From Treponema sp. (GTDB lineage Bacteria > Spirochaetota > Spirochaetia > Treponematales > Breznakiellaceae), in the NCBI GenBank assembly GCA_009782555.1, contig WRIV01000001.1:1-64000 (forward strand): a DNA stretch of 64,000 bases. The letters run 5' to 3'. Below, in pieces: positions 53,552 through 62,454 of the stretch; positions within the stretch are counted from its first letter, which is position 1; every line of letters begins with the position of its first letter. The notes under the pieces were generated by a model. That model was not told the DNA's origin and did no database searches. It was given only the letters and a program-made list of their open reading frames with translations. A program made the position numbers and the translations under genes.

Positions 53552-54441
53552 CAGTTTTCTACCTTCATCCCATGGAGCAGCATGATCTCAGGCCGGTATT
53601 CAAAGTGCATGGTGTCAAATAGGGCCCACTTGCCGCCCCAGCAAAAGCCGTAGCGCTCAAAAATCTTTACAACGACCATTGGAGGATGATAGCGCTTTTC
53701 GTAGGGCACTTTATACCACTCAGGGTTGTTTGCGTCCGAGGTCCACTGCCAATAGGCCGCCAGGCCTCGTAAATTTTTGGGCAGTATGTCCAGGGCTACT
53801 CCGTAGGAATGAAAACTCCGGCTTATCGTGGCGGCCACATTGCGCCAGTTCCAGGCGCCGATGGAACCGATATTATTGATAAAATCCTTTACCGCCGGAT
53901 CGGTTTCTGCCGCTTCACGGATTTGGGTGTCTATTTTTTTTAGCCGATCCTCCAGTTCCCGGTGAACGCCAAAAGTCTTTCCCAAAAAGGTAATCTCTAC
54001 CAGGTTGGCGGAAGCTTCATTCCTGTTATGGGCCTGCCAGAGGGTATCGTAGAATTCCGGATCCCGCCGGGGCGGATTGGCCCTGCGCTGGGGCAGCACA
54101 TTCCTTAATCGTTCTGCCTGTTCCCCTTCAGGCTCCTTCCAGGGAGGCAATTCCGCAGGGTAGGAATAGAAAGACTGGCGGGCCCAGGATTCATCCTGGC
54201 CCCAGCGTTCTTCCGGCAGAAGGCGTCCTCCTGCATAGTAAAACCACTTGTTTCGCAGCAATACCGCCCAGTCCCCGTTCCGGTACTCCACCCGGCTTAT
54301 GGCCTGGGGAAAGGCCGCAGCATGGGCCTTCATTATCTGTTCCGCCGTGAATCGGGAAGAATTCTGGGCAAAACCGGAGGTTCCGCAGAAAAATCCAAGA
54401 AAAATGCATAAAATGGAGAATTTTGCGGAATAAGGGAGCAT
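53551..54441 (-). CDS. exported M15-family D-Ala-D-Ala peptidase-like protein
   Basis: A 296-residue exported protein with a signal peptide (about residues 1-25, ending SGFAQ) and a C-terminal peptidase M15 domain. Zinc ligands are visible in SFHSYGVALDI (His, Asp) and DTMHFEYRPE (His), the VanY/M15_4 pattern. It likely trims peptidoglycan stem peptides or cross-links. A TTGTCG-N17-TATTAT element ends six bases before its ATG, so it appears to be the leaderless first gene of the M15-ilvN-leuA-restriction enzyme operon. The link between a wall peptidase and leucine synthesis is not explained by known pathways. Confidence 0.82.
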   Translation of the reverse strand: MLPYSAKFSILCIFLGFFCGTSGFAQNSSRFTAEQIMKAHAAAFPQAISRVEYRNGDWAVLLRNKWFYYAGGRLLPEERWGQDESWARQSFYSYPAELPPWKEPEGEQAERLRNVLPQRRANPPRRDPEFYDTLWQAHNRNEASANLVEITFLGKTFGVHRELEDRLKKIDTQIREAAETDPAVKDFINNIGSIGAWNWRNVAATISRSFHSYGVALDILPKNLRGLAAYWQWTSDANNPEWYKVPYEKRYHPPMVVVKIFERYGFCWGGKWALFDTMHFEYRPEIMLLHGMKVEN

Positions 54442-54447
54442 ATAGGA

Positions 54448-54476
54448 ATAATAAAATAAAACACCCTTGACGACAA
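54448..54476 (-). promoter_or_regulatory. operon promoter for M15-ilvN-leuA-restriction enzyme
   Basis: On the minus strand, TTGTCG (54471-54476), a 17-base spacer and TATTAT (54448-54453) end six bases before the ATG at 54441. There is no Shine-Dalgarno sequence. Confidence 0.55.
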
Positions 54477-54589
54477 GGCCAAAAAAGGATACTGTTCAAG
54501 GAGCCTTTTTAGAGGCTTTAGACATGGCTTGCCCGGAAGCCCTGATTCATGAGTAAAACCATGATTCACCGGGAGAAGGAATTTTTTCA

Positions 54590-54862
54590 ATGGCTAAGAA
54601 ATTGTATGTCGGTAATCTTTCGTACAACACCACCGAAGACGGTCTTCGTAACCTGTTTTCCGGCTTCGGCACCGTTGCGTCTGTCAAAATTATCTTTGAC
54701 CGGGAATCGGGCAACTCCAAGGGATTCGGTTTTGTGGAAATGGGTACCGATGAAGAAGCTTCTGCGGCTATTACCGGAACCAACGGTAAGGAATGCGATG
54801 GCCGCCAACTTAGGGTGAATGAAGCAATGGACAAACCTCGCCGGACAGGCGGTAATTGGTAA
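54590..54862 (+). CDS. RRM-type RNA-binding protein
   Basis: A 90-residue single RRM protein with RNP2 LYVGNL (residues 5-10) and RNP1 KGFGFVEM (about 44-51), followed by a short Arg/Gly tail (KPRRTGG). Such small RRM proteins in spirochaetes, cyanobacteria and others bind RNA and are often cold-induced. The leader contains two short hairpins (AGCCT/AGGCT and GGCTT/AAGCC between about 54500 and 54545) and a strong GGAGAAGGA ribosome binding site, a layout compatible with temperature-dependent control. It stands alone between two minus-strand peptidase genes. Confidence 0.88.
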   Translation: MAKKLYVGNLSYNTTEDGLRNLFSGFGTVASVKIIFDRESGNSKGFGFVEMGTDEEASAAITGTNGKECDGRQLRVNEAMDKPRRTGGNW

Positions 54863-54927
54863 CAGCTTCTCTCGTAAAGCGATTTTAAAAACGGTTTCTT
54901 AAAAAAGTATTTTCTCTTTCGGCGCTT

Positions 54928-55761
54928 TTAATGTTTTTCCGAAGGCTCTGCTTCCCATTCGTGGATGAAGCGCAGAGCATACTGCTGGATACCGTCAAAC
55001 CAAGTGTCAATAAAGGTTACAAGCTCCCTGCCTACATAGCGGTAGTGCCAGCTTTCCCAGTCATATCCGGTAATCTTTTCATAACTCCGGGGATAGGAAA
55101 GGGAAAAGCCAAAACGGCCCGCATTTGAGGCGGTCCATTTACCAGCGGCGGTTTCGGCAAAATTATTGGAAATGGAACCAAAGTCCACCACCAGTCCAAG
55201 CTGGTGCTGGCTCCGGCCAGGCCGGGCCGAAACCATTTCCGCCCTCTCCAGGCCCAGCCGCGCCGTCCAGCGTTCAAAGGAACCAATCTGGTATTGATAG
55301 GAACGGTAAGCGGAAGAAATGGTCAGAGTATGCCCCGAAGTTTTGGCGGCGGCGGCCATTTCTTCCAGCGCTGCCTCTGCCTTGCGGCGGAGCATCATCA
55401 CATCAGTAATACCCGCCCGGTAGCTTTTGTACTGCAGTTCAATCAAATCACCGGGTTCATAATCTTCCGGCAGGGGATGCTGCTTGTCCACAAGAATTCT
55501 AAGATAAGGATCGTCATTTATTAAAACCCCTTCCAAATGGGAAAGGAACAAACTGTTCGAACCGGAGACGGCGGAGGCTTCGATAAACCGGGCCATATCT
55601 TCCGGAATTTCCGCAGCCTTAAGAACCCGGGAAACTTTTTCTTTTATCTCTTCAGTCTGACTAAGTGCCGAAAAGGTTTGTGCCGGGATTTCTCTTCCGG
55701 CACAACAAACCAGGAAAGAGAAAAAACCCGCAATAAAAAACGACTTTGCTTTATTTTTCAC
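54928..55761 (-). CDS. VanY-type D-alanyl-D-alanine carboxypeptidase
   Basis: A 277-residue exported M15B peptidase. The N-terminal signal segment carries a Cys (FLVCCAG) that could be lipidated. The C-terminal half holds the VanY motifs SAYRSYQYQ, SQHQLGLVVDFG (zinc His and Asp) and ESWHYRYVG (Glu and His). It should remove terminal D-Ala from stem peptides in the periplasm. The start is GTG at 55761, with TATGGT six bases before it. It is the second M15-type enzyme within 1.5 kb; the two share the fold but are different subfamilies. Confidence 0.87.
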   Translation of the reverse strand: MKNKAKSFFIAGFFSFLVCCAGREIPAQTFSALSQTEEIKEKVSRVLKAAEIPEDMARFIEASAVSGSNSLFLSHLEGVLINDDPYLRILVDKQHPLPEDYEPGDLIELQYKSYRAGITDVMMLRRKAEAALEEMAAAAKTSGHTLTISSAYRSYQYQIGSFERWTARLGLERAEMVSARPGRSQHQLGLVVDFGSISNNFAETAAGKWTASNAGRFGFSLSYPRSYEKITGYDWESWHYRYVGRELVTFIDTWFDGIQQYALRFIHEWEAEPSEKH

Positions 55762-55808
55762 CCTGTTACCATATCAAAAATCCGTATCCAAGCCTATAAG
55801 TCATGGAC

Positions 55809-55838
55809 TTGACATTTGTCCTAATTGGAGGTTATTAT
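55809..55838 (+). promoter_or_regulatory. promoter for the PTS EIIA gene
   Basis: A consensus TTGACA (55809-55814) is followed after 17-18 bases by TTATTA/TATTAT (55832-55838), ending 8-9 bases before the ATG at 55847. The leader would be only a few bases. The GGAGG at 55827-55831 is inside the spacer and too far from the start to act. Confidence 0.55.
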
Positions 55839-55846
55839 TAGGATAT

Positions 55847-56293
55847 ATGAACCTGAAGACAGTATTAACCAAAGAAACGATTAGCCTTCACTTGCAGGGT
55901 AAAAGCAAAGAAGAGATTATCAACGAATTACTAGATATTCTGGTTTCCGCTAATAAGATACAGGACAAACCGGCGGCTTATGCGGCAGTTATGGACCGGG
56001 AAAAGAAAATGTCCACCGGCATGAAGCATGGCATCGCCATACCTCACGGAAAAAGTGCTACCATAAAAGATTTAATAGCCTGTATTGGCATTTCCGATAT
56101 GGCGGTGGATTTTGATTCTCTGGATCATGAGCCGTGCCGGATTTTTATTATGACCCTTTCCCCCCTGGAAAAGACAGGTCCTCATCTTCAGTTTTTGGCG
56201 GAAATAAGCCTACTCTTTAAAAGTTCGGAAAAACGGGCGGAAATCCTTAAAGCCCAGAGTTCGGAAGATATTCTTAAAATACTGGCAGAATAG
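55847..56293 (+). CDS. PTS fructose-type EIIA / PtsN-like protein
   Basis: A 148-residue EIIA of the fructose/nitrogen family, with the phospho-accepting His67 in GIAIPHGKS. It has no EIIB or EIIC domain, so it may be a regulatory PtsN-type protein controlling potassium, nitrogen or sigma-factor responses rather than sugar uptake. Other PTS components are not in the window. It is convergent with the M20 peptidase gene. Confidence 0.87.
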   Translation: MNLKTVLTKETISLHLQGKSKEEIINELLDILVSANKIQDKPAAYAAVMDREKKMSTGMKHGIAIPHGKSATIKDLIACIGISDMAVDFDSLDHEPCRIFIMTLSPLEKTGPHLQFLAEISLLFKSSEKRAEILKAQSSEDILKILAE

Positions 56294-56299
56294 TCCCTT

Positions 56300-57595
56300 C
56301 TACATGGATGCCATAAGAAGCGCCATAACCTTGGCATCCCCTAAGATATTGGCGATAAGGGCATATTCATTAGGTTGATGGGCGGTATCATCCACGCGGC
56401 TCCAGATCACGCAATGGATTCCCTTGTTGCGGAGGAAAGACCCCACGGTACCTCCTCCTACACCAACGGGCCTGGTCTTTAGACCATAGACTTCCCTCAC
56501 CGCGGCGGAAAGCATGGCAACCAGGGGTGAATCTGCCGGAGTAGCCCGGGATTCCACCTGCTGGGCTGATGTGTAATTAATCATAACCCTGTGTTTTGCC
56601 TCGACCTCGGCCTTGATCCGGTCGATTACCGGAAGGACCGTCTTTATCGGATACCGGGGGAGGATCCTCATGTCCATACAGAAGTAATCTTCCCCCGGAA
56701 TGGTGTTGATGTTCGGCACATTGGAGGTTTTTTTGGTTGGCTGGAAGGTGGAATAATCCGGATCAAAGAGGGGATCCCGTTCGCCAAAGGTTTCTCCCAG
56801 TTCATGGTGAAGCCGCACCGCCAACTCCGCCCCGGCCAGGTGAGCATTGGCACCCAGATCGGGCCGGGAACCATGGGCCTGTTTTCCTTTGGTGGTGAAT
56901 TCAATCCATAGGAGATTTTTTTCCGCAATCTCAATGGTTTCTCCCTTGCTGTCCCCGCCGTCGGGGATAAGGACCAGATCATCTTTTCCGAAAAGATTGT
57001 GGTTCGGTTCTCGAACCGTACGCTCCCTAAGTAACGCTGCCATACCATAGGTGCTGCCGCATTCTTCATCGGCGCAAAAGAGGAGTTTTACCGGGTGCGC
57101 CGGAACAAGACCCGTTTTCTTAAAGGCGGCGGCGGCGATAAGGGACGAAGTCAAACCCTGTTGGTTGTCCTCCACTCCCCGCCCGATGAGGCGCGGTCCC
57201 AGGGGACTGTCGTCTTTGCGGATTACCGTCCAGGGATCGTTCTCCCAAAGGGTGATCTCGCCGGGGGGCACCACATCCAGGTGGCTCATGATCCACAGAG
57301 TACCGCCGGCGCCACTGTAATTTTCGCCGCCGCCGGCGTTACCGTTTTTGCAGGAAGCGTTTACATCTACTATTAGGTTAGGCCGTATTCCCTCCTTGGC
57401 CCGCTCATCTTTAATATCTATCCGCTCATATTGAAAACCTTGTTCTTTAAGCCAGGCTTCCAGCCATAAGGCCTTGTCTAGTTCCCCTTTACCCCCAGAT
57501 TCAGGAGAAATGGCAGGGCGTTTGCAGAGTTCTGTTTCCAGTTCTACCGCCATGTCTTCGGCATTGTCGATGTATGAAAAAAGTGTTTCCTTCAT
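56300..57595 (-). CDS. M20-family metallopeptidase (dipeptidase-like)
   Basis: A 431-residue zinc peptidase of the M20 family. The first metal-binding segment is SHLDVVPPG (His, Asp), the bridging Asp lies in GRGVEDNQQG, and the catalytic Glu-Glu is in CADEECGS. A later HxH-like VDDTAHQPNE segment provides the last ligand. The lid domain carries SNVPNINTIPG. It resembles Sapep-like dipeptidases that act on short peptides in the cytoplasm. It overlaps galE by 4 bp, so it is co-translated with it. Confidence 0.87.
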   Translation of the reverse strand: MKETLFSYIDNAEDMAVELETELCKRPAISPESGGKGELDKALWLEAWLKEQGFQYERIDIKDERAKEGIRPNLIVDVNASCKNGNAGGGENYSGAGGTLWIMSHLDVVPPGEITLWENDPWTVIRKDDSPLGPRLIGRGVEDNQQGLTSSLIAAAAFKKTGLVPAHPVKLLFCADEECGSTYGMAALLRERTVREPNHNLFGKDDLVLIPDGGDSKGETIEIAEKNLLWIEFTTKGKQAHGSRPDLGANAHLAGAELAVRLHHELGETFGERDPLFDPDYSTFQPTKKTSNVPNINTIPGEDYFCMDMRILPRYPIKTVLPVIDRIKAEVEAKHRVMINYTSAQQVESRATPADSPLVAMLSAAVREVYGLKTRPVGVGGGTVGSFLRNKGIHCVIWSRVDDTAHQPNEYALIANILGDAKVMALLMASM

Positions 57596-58590
57596 GTATG
57601 CGGCGCCTCCCGGCAGTCTTCATATTGATGGTATGCTTCCCAACTGGTTCGTACCAGGGTATCCAGATCCGAGTGTTCCGTTTTCCAGCCCAGGAGAGAC
57701 CTGGCAAGGTCCGCCGATGCGGTAAGTTTTGCCGGGTCTCCGGGACGGCGCTTTGCAATTCTGGATGGGATGGGCTGTCCGGTAATCCGCCGGGCGGTCT
57801 CCAGCACTTCCAGTACCGAAGAACCGGTTTCGCTTCCCAGGTTTACCGTCAGGCTTTTGCCGTTTTTGCTTATGTAGTCCAGGGCCAGGGCATGGGCCGC
57901 AGCCAAATCGTTCACATGGATATAATCCCGGATACAGGTGCCATCGGGGGTATCGTAATCATTGCCGAAGATTTCCAGTTCCTTCCTTTTGCCGCAGGCG
58001 GTTTCCATGATCACCGGCAGCAGATTCGCGGGGTTTTGTTCCAGTCCGGAAATACGGCCCCGGACATCGTAACCGGCGGCATTAAAGTAACGCAGGCTGG
58101 CGAAACGAATTCCCTTGAGCTTGTCGTACCAGAAAAGGAATTTTTCTATTTCCAGCTTGGTAAAACCGTAGTAGTTCTCCGGATTGGCAGGATGTTTTTC
58201 GTCGACGGGAAGGTAGGACGGTTCGCCGTACACGGCGGCGCTGGAAGAAAAGATGATATATTTTAGCCCCGTCTCACTGGCAGCGTTCAGGAGATTTACA
58301 GTGCCGGTGATATTGTTTATCGAATATTTTTCCGGCTTGATCATGGATTCACCCACAGCCTTATAAGCCGCCAAAAAAACCGCCGCTTCCATAGCGCCTT
58401 CCCGCATGGCCGCCGTAAGTTGTTCGCAGCGAAGTATGTCTCCATGGATAAACATTGCATCGGAAAAGAGGTTTCTCCTTAACCCGGAAGAAAGGTTATC
58501 AAAGACCGTAACCTTGTGTCCCCGGTCGAGAAGCTCCCGTGTAACGTGACTCCCGATGTAACCCGCACCGCCGATGACGAGTATATTCAT
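57592..58590 (-). CDS. galE: UDP-glucose 4-epimerase
   Basis: A 332-residue short-chain dehydrogenase-type epimerase interconverting UDP-glucose and UDP-galactose. The Rossmann motif GGAGYIGSH (residues 7-15), the SSSAAVYG serine, the YYGFTKLEIE catalytic Tyr/Lys pair and the RYFNAAG segment are all present. It supplies galactosyl donors for surface glycans. A TATATT ends six bases before the ATG and no ribosome binding site is seen. The M20 peptidase gene follows with a 4-bp overlap, and gpsA is divergent. Confidence 0.93.
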   Translation of the reverse strand: MNILVIGGAGYIGSHVTRELLDRGHKVTVFDNLSSGLRRNLFSDAMFIHGDILRCEQLTAAMREGAMEAAVFLAAYKAVGESMIKPEKYSINNITGTVNLLNAASETGLKYIIFSSSAAVYGEPSYLPVDEKHPANPENYYGFTKLEIEKFLFWYDKLKGIRFASLRYFNAAGYDVRGRISGLEQNPANLLPVIMETACGKRKELEIFGNDYDTPDGTCIRDYIHVNDLAAAHALALDYISKNGKSLTVNLGSETGSSVLEVLETARRITGQPIPSRIAKRRPGDPAKLTASADLARSLLGWKTEHSDLDTLVRTSWEAYHQYEDCREAPHT

Positions 58591-58596
58591 GGTATG

Positions 58597-58602
58597 AATA
58601 TA
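58597..58602 (-). promoter_or_regulatory. galE -10 element, leaderless type
   Basis: TATATT on the minus strand ends six bases before the galE ATG (58590). No good -35 is visible at 16-18 bases. Confidence 0.35.
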
Positions 58603-58678
58603 ATAAAAAAAACGGTAAAAAGCTATGAGGAAAATTCTACCGGGATTTGCGGATCTTTAATACAATTAAATACTGAGT

Positions 58679-58684
58679 TATACT
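58679..58684 (+). promoter_or_regulatory. gpsA -10 element, leaderless type
   Basis: TATACT ends six bases before the gpsA ATG at 58691. A weak TTTAAT lies 17 bases further up. No Shine-Dalgarno sequence is present. Confidence 0.45.
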
Positions 58685-58690
58685 AACAAT

Positions 58691-59755
58691 ATGAGATCCA
58701 CCGTTGCGGTCCTGGGAGCGGGAGCCTGGGGAACCACAGTGGCCAAGGTCATTGCCGAAAAGGGTCATGATGTGGTCATCTGGTGTTACGAAAAAGAAAC
58801 TGCCGAAGAAATAAACAGCAAGCATACCAACGAACGGTTTTTACCGGGAGTAGCGCTGCCTGCGGAGCTCAGAGCCCTTTGCTCTGTGGAAGAGGCAGTT
58901 TCCGGCAGGGAATACCTCTTTCTGGCACTGCCGTCCCTTTTTTTACTTGATATGATAAAGCAGCTTTTGACGGTGCAGTCGATACGGGAAGGGCATACTT
59001 CCATTGCGGTGATCACCAAGGGATTTCTGGAAACTTCCAGCGGGCCTACACTAATTCTGGATACACTGGAAGATTACCTGCCCGGCTTTTACCGGAAATC
59101 CTTGGTGTACATCGCCGGACCAAGCCATGCGGAAGAAGTCGCCCGGGGAAAAATTACCGGCCTGATTTCAGCCAGCCGGAACCCCAAAAATGCCATACGA
59201 TTCCGGTATCTCCTGAAAAGCAGCCGGCTCCTGGTCTTTGCCTCCACTGATGTCCAGGGGGTACAGGTGGCGGCGGCGGTAAAAAATGTAATCGCCATCG
59301 CCTTTGGAATTATGGATGCCTTGAAAACAAAGCCTGGCGAAGCGGAAAAACTATTCGGGGATAACACCGAGTCGCTGCTTCTGGCGGCGGGACTAAACGA
59401 GATTCAAATCCTGGGCATGGCCATGGGAGCCACCCATCGTGAAACATTTTCTTCCATTTCAGGGGTAGGGGATTTGGACGTAACCTGCCGTTCGGTCTTT
59501 GGCCGTAACCGGCGCTTTGGCCGGGAGATCGTCGAAAAGAACATTCTGGAACCTTTTAGAGATTTGGATGATTTACTAAAGCATATCGGCGAAATCGGTT
59601 ATCTGCCCGAAGGAGCGGCGGCAGCCAAATATGTAAGGATCCTTTCAGAAAAGCACCGGCTTAAAATGCCCATATCTGACGGACTCTACCAGATCTTAAA
59701 CAAGGAAACCAGGCCGCTGGAATTCTTACAGAGTTTTCTTAAGAGTATGGAATAA
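58691..59755 (+). CDS. gpsA: glycerol-3-phosphate dehydrogenase [NAD(P)+]
   Basis: A 354-residue GpsA that reduces dihydroxyacetone phosphate to sn-glycerol-3-phosphate for phospholipid synthesis. It has the dinucleotide loop GAGAWGT (residues 9-15), ITKGFLE with a conserved Lys, AGPSHAEEVARG and the catalytic Lys in AVKNVIAIAFG. GVGDLDVTC is another family mark. Length is normal. ffh follows 5 bp after the stop, so the two form an operon. Confidence 0.94.
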   Translation: MRSTVAVLGAGAWGTTVAKVIAEKGHDVVIWCYEKETAEEINSKHTNERFLPGVALPAELRALCSVEEAVSGREYLFLALPSLFLLDMIKQLLTVQSIREGHTSIAVITKGFLETSSGPTLILDTLEDYLPGFYRKSLVYIAGPSHAEEVARGKITGLISASRNPKNAIRFRYLLKSSRLLVFASTDVQGVQVAAAVKNVIAIAFGIMDALKTKPGEAEKLFGDNTESLLLAAGLNEIQILGMAMGATHRETFSSISGVGDLDVTCRSVFGRNRRFGREIVEKNILEPFRDLDDLLKHIGEIGYLPEGAAAAKYVRILSEKHRLKMPISDGLYQILNKETRPLEFLQSFLKSME

Positions 59756-59760
59756 GAATA

Positions 59761-61101
59761 ATGCTGGATAAGCTTACCCAAAAATTTTCTGACGCCTTCC
59801 GGTTCATCGCCGGAAAATCGGCGATCACCGAAAAAAACATTGATGATGCGGTGGAGGCCATTAAGATGGCCCTTCTGGAAGCAGATGTAAACCTTCGGGT
59901 GGTCCGGCGCTTTGTCAATTCTACCATAGAAGAAGCAAAGGGCGAAAAGGTACTCCGATCTGTGGATCCAGGCCAGCAGTTTATCAAAATCGTCCACGAT
60001 AAATTGGTATCCTTTTTGGGCGGCGGCGGTGAAATTTTAAAACTAAAAGGACCGGATACCATTTCCACGGTGCTGATGCTGGGTTTGCAAGGTTCGGGAA
60101 AGACCACCAGTTCCGCCAAACTTGCCCTCCGTTTAAAGAAAGAAGGACGGAATCCTCTCTTGGCAGCCTGCGACCTAGTCCGGCCCGCTGCGGTGGAACA
60201 ACTTTTTGTTTTGGGTTCCCAGATTGATGTGCCGGTCTATAAAGAAGATGGGGCCAAAGATCCGGTGGCGGTTTACAAAAGCGCCCTGGCCCTGGCAAGG
60301 AAAAATCTCCACGATACGCTGATCATCGACACCACTGGCCGCCTGCAGATTGATGAACCGATGATGGAGGAATTAAAGCGCCTTAGGGATGCGGTAAAAC
60401 CGGACGAACTACTTTTGGTGGCAGACTCCATGACCGGGCAGTCTGCGGCGGATATTGCCAAAACCTTTGACGAAAAGATTGGCCTTACCGGAGTTGTACT
60501 GACCAAATTTGATTCCGACACCCGGGGCGGGGCTGCCCTGTCCCTTAAAACCGTTACCGGCAAGGCCCTTAAATTTGTGGGAACCGGGGAGAAACCCGAA
60601 GACTTCGAGCCTTTCCACCCCGACCGGATCGCCGGGCGGATCCTGGGCATGGGCGATGTGGTCAGTCTGGTAGAAAAAGCCCAGGAAGTAATAGATCAAA
60701 AAGAAGCCTTAGAACTCCAGAAAAAAATGGAGAAGGAAACCTTTACCCTGGACGACTGGCTAAACCAGATCCGGTCGGTAAAGAAGATGGGTTCCCTCCA
60801 GAAGATGCTGGAAATGATCCCCGGCATGGCCGGACAGATCAGCGAAGAAGACATCAACAGGGAAGATCTTAAACATCAGGAAGCTATCCTTTCTTCCATG
60901 ACACTCAAGGAGCGGGCCAACCACCTTATCATAGGCCCATCCCGAAGAAGCCGCATCGCCAGAGGTTCCGGCACTTCCGCTGCAGAGGTGGGCCGGGTAA
61001 TTAAAAAATTTGAAAAAATGCGTACCATGATGAAAAAAATGTCCAAAGCCGGAAAAAACTCAGCGGCGATGCAGCAAATGATGGGCGGCAGAGGATTTTA
61101 A
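59761..61101 (+). CDS. ffh: signal recognition particle GTPase Ffh
   Basis: A 446-residue SRP54 homologue that binds signal sequences on ribosomes and hands them to FtsY. The N domain is followed by the G domain with G1 GLQGSGKTT (about residues 107-115), DTTGRLQ, TKFDSDTRGG and the GTGEKPEDF segment. The C-terminal methionine-rich M domain ends MMGGRGF. It lies directly after gpsA. No SRP RNA gene was recognised in the window. Confidence 0.96.
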   Translation: MLDKLTQKFSDAFRFIAGKSAITEKNIDDAVEAIKMALLEADVNLRVVRRFVNSTIEEAKGEKVLRSVDPGQQFIKIVHDKLVSFLGGGGEILKLKGPDTISTVLMLGLQGSGKTTSSAKLALRLKKEGRNPLLAACDLVRPAAVEQLFVLGSQIDVPVYKEDGAKDPVAVYKSALALARKNLHDTLIIDTTGRLQIDEPMMEELKRLRDAVKPDELLLVADSMTGQSAADIAKTFDEKIGLTGVVLTKFDSDTRGGAALSLKTVTGKALKFVGTGEKPEDFEPFHPDRIAGRILGMGDVVSLVEKAQEVIDQKEALELQKKMEKETFTLDDWLNQIRSVKKMGSLQKMLEMIPGMAGQISEEDINREDLKHQEAILSSMTLKERANHLIIGPSRRSRIARGSGTSAAEVGRVIKKFEKMRTMMKKMSKAGKNSAAMQQMMGGRGF

Positions 61102-61130
61102 GGAAACCGCTTGTACTTTATGCTTATTGC

Positions 61131-61319
61131 ATGAAGAAATATAAGATCCAATTTGTTTTGCCTTTTTTACCGGCAGTAATTTCTTGTACAGGCATTCAGA
61201 CTGCTAAAGGTGAAGTCCCTTTCTTTTTTTCCAAATATGCCAAAACCGTTCAGGCTTCTAAAGGCAAATCCCTGTCTGAAGCAAAACATGGAAATTTCTT
61301 TTTCCCTTATATTCAGTAA
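61131..61319 (+). CDS. possible small lipoprotein-like ORF
   Basis: A 62-residue frame with a hydrophobic start and a Cys at about residue 19 (AVISCTG), which resembles a lipoprotein signal. The rest is short and shows no family features. There is no ribosome binding site. An opposite-strand frame overlaps it. It may not be a real gene; if it is not, 61102-61433 holds nothing that I can identify. Confidence 0.25.
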   Translation: MKKYKIQFVLPFLPAVISCTGIQTAKGEVPFFFSKYAKTVQASKGKSLSEAKHGNFFFPYIQ

Positions 61320-61433
61320 GTAAACGAACCTTGGAAAGTTTATCCGTTCTGTCCTGTACAATGGACTTATAGCGAAGAAATATGCAAGCCGGAACTTTTG
61401 GAAAATAATAGGAACGCAAGATACTTTTACGTT

Positions 61434-61781
61434 TTATCCGGTCTTGACATCGTTTTCCTGTATTTTTATAAAGAAGTTTATTGAGTGAAGAATATAGTTC
61501 TGGAACGCGGGTTTCAATGTATCGTATAGCGCCACAAGCTTGAAATAATTGCTGTCTTTGTTTTCCAGAAATACCGGCCCTTCTCCTGTCCGCAGCCATT
61601 CATTATTTACCTTGAATGAGTCACAGATCAGCTTGATCGTCCGGTCGTTCACAGCCCGTTTTTCCGTTTCGATACAGGCAAGCTGTCCCGATGAAATGGT
61701 AATTATTGTCGAAAATTCACTCTGGGTGAGATTCAAATCTTTTCTCAGCCGCTTTATTCTCTGATTCACAGTCTCGCTCAT
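61434..61781 (-). CDS. XRE-family transcriptional regulator
   Basis: A 115-residue regulator with an XRE helix-turn-helix over residues 6-62 (LRKDLNLTQSEFSTII, ISSGQLACIETEKRAV) and a C-terminal helical region. The VNNEWLRTGEGPVF segment is common in phage-repressor-like XRE proteins. The ATG at 61781 is chosen because a TTGCCC-N17-TATCTT promoter ends six bases before it; the ATG at 61787 overlaps this spacer. It could be a leftover of a mobile element, but no phage gene is near. Confidence 0.78.
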   Translation of the reverse strand: MSETVNQRIKRLRKDLNLTQSEFSTIITISSGQLACIETEKRAVNDRTIKLICDSFKVNNEWLRTGEGPVFLENKDSNYFKLVALYDTLKPAFQNYILHSINFFIKIQENDVKTG

Positions 61782-61787
61782 AAACAT

Positions 61788-61816
61788 AAGATACGAAAAA
61801 ATACCTGACTGGGCAA
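61788..61816 (-). promoter_or_regulatory. promoter candidate for the XRE gene at 61781
   Basis: On the minus strand, TTGCCC (61811-61816), a 17-base spacer and TATCTT (61788-61793) end six bases before the ATG. Each hexamer matches consensus at 4 or more positions. Confidence 0.45.
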
Positions 61817-61872
61817 ATAATATTTTAATTTTTTTCCTTGCTGGAGAAGCGTGAATTCATTGCATCTGAATC

Positions 61873-62421
61873 TTAGAACTTAATCGTTAAACCTGCCTTA
61901 ATAAGATAGGGATAACCGGTTTCAACCATGACGCCGATGGTGTTGGAAAAGTAAAAATGCACCCCCGCCTGAAAACCCCAATCTAATCCGCTGGATCCAA
62001 CTGCTAAATAGTCCCAAAAGGAATTGCTTGATTTTAAATTCCAAATTGTATATCCAAACCACGCCCCGGTATAAAAATCCAGCCAGCTTACATCAAATCC
62101 CCAGTGCCAGTTGGCCCGAAATGCAGGGGTAACAAAGGTCTCTTTTAATGTATCACCGTGGATCGGATATTTCCATTGGTAAAACGATACCCCAGCCCCC
62201 ACAGAAATAGGAACTACAACAGGCAGGGCATATTCCACTTGAAGAAACAGTGGCGGAATTCCAAACTTCCCTCTGTTATATCCCGTATATACAAAACCAA
62301 TACCGGTATCTACCATCACATTTCCGCCGCTGACAGGGGGCGGGTAGCTTAAAAATTCAAAGGCAAAGACAGAGCCGGCAAAGACCGCAAGAATCAACAA
62401 AACCAAAAACAGTTTTTTCAC
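61873..62421 (-). CDS. outer-membrane beta-barrel-like protein
   Basis: A 182-residue exported protein with a signal peptide (about residues 1-20, ending SVFAF) and an aromatic-rich mature region of alternating beta strands (GIGFVYTGYN, WHWGFDVSWLDFYTGAWFGY) that ends in a Phe (LTIKF), the classical outer-membrane barrel end. Spirochaetes have small OmpW/OprG-like barrels of this size. The start is GTG at 62421 with AGGAG six bases upstream. Its function is unknown, perhaps a small-solute pore. Confidence 0.7.
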   Translation of the reverse strand: MKKLFLVLLILAVFAGSVFAFEFLSYPPPVSGGNVMVDTGIGFVYTGYNRGKFGIPPLFLQVEYALPVVVPISVGAGVSFYQWKYPIHGDTLKETFVTPAFRANWHWGFDVSWLDFYTGAWFGYTIWNLKSSNSFWDYLAVGSSGLDWGFQAGVHFYFSNTIGVMVETGYPYLIKAGLTIKF

Positions 62422-62454
62422 AGAACTCTCCTGTTTTAGAGGATACCATACTTT

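Noticed and set aside
57574-58266. 230-codon plus-strand frame opposite galE
   Set aside because: Shadow of galE, which has all epimerase motifs.
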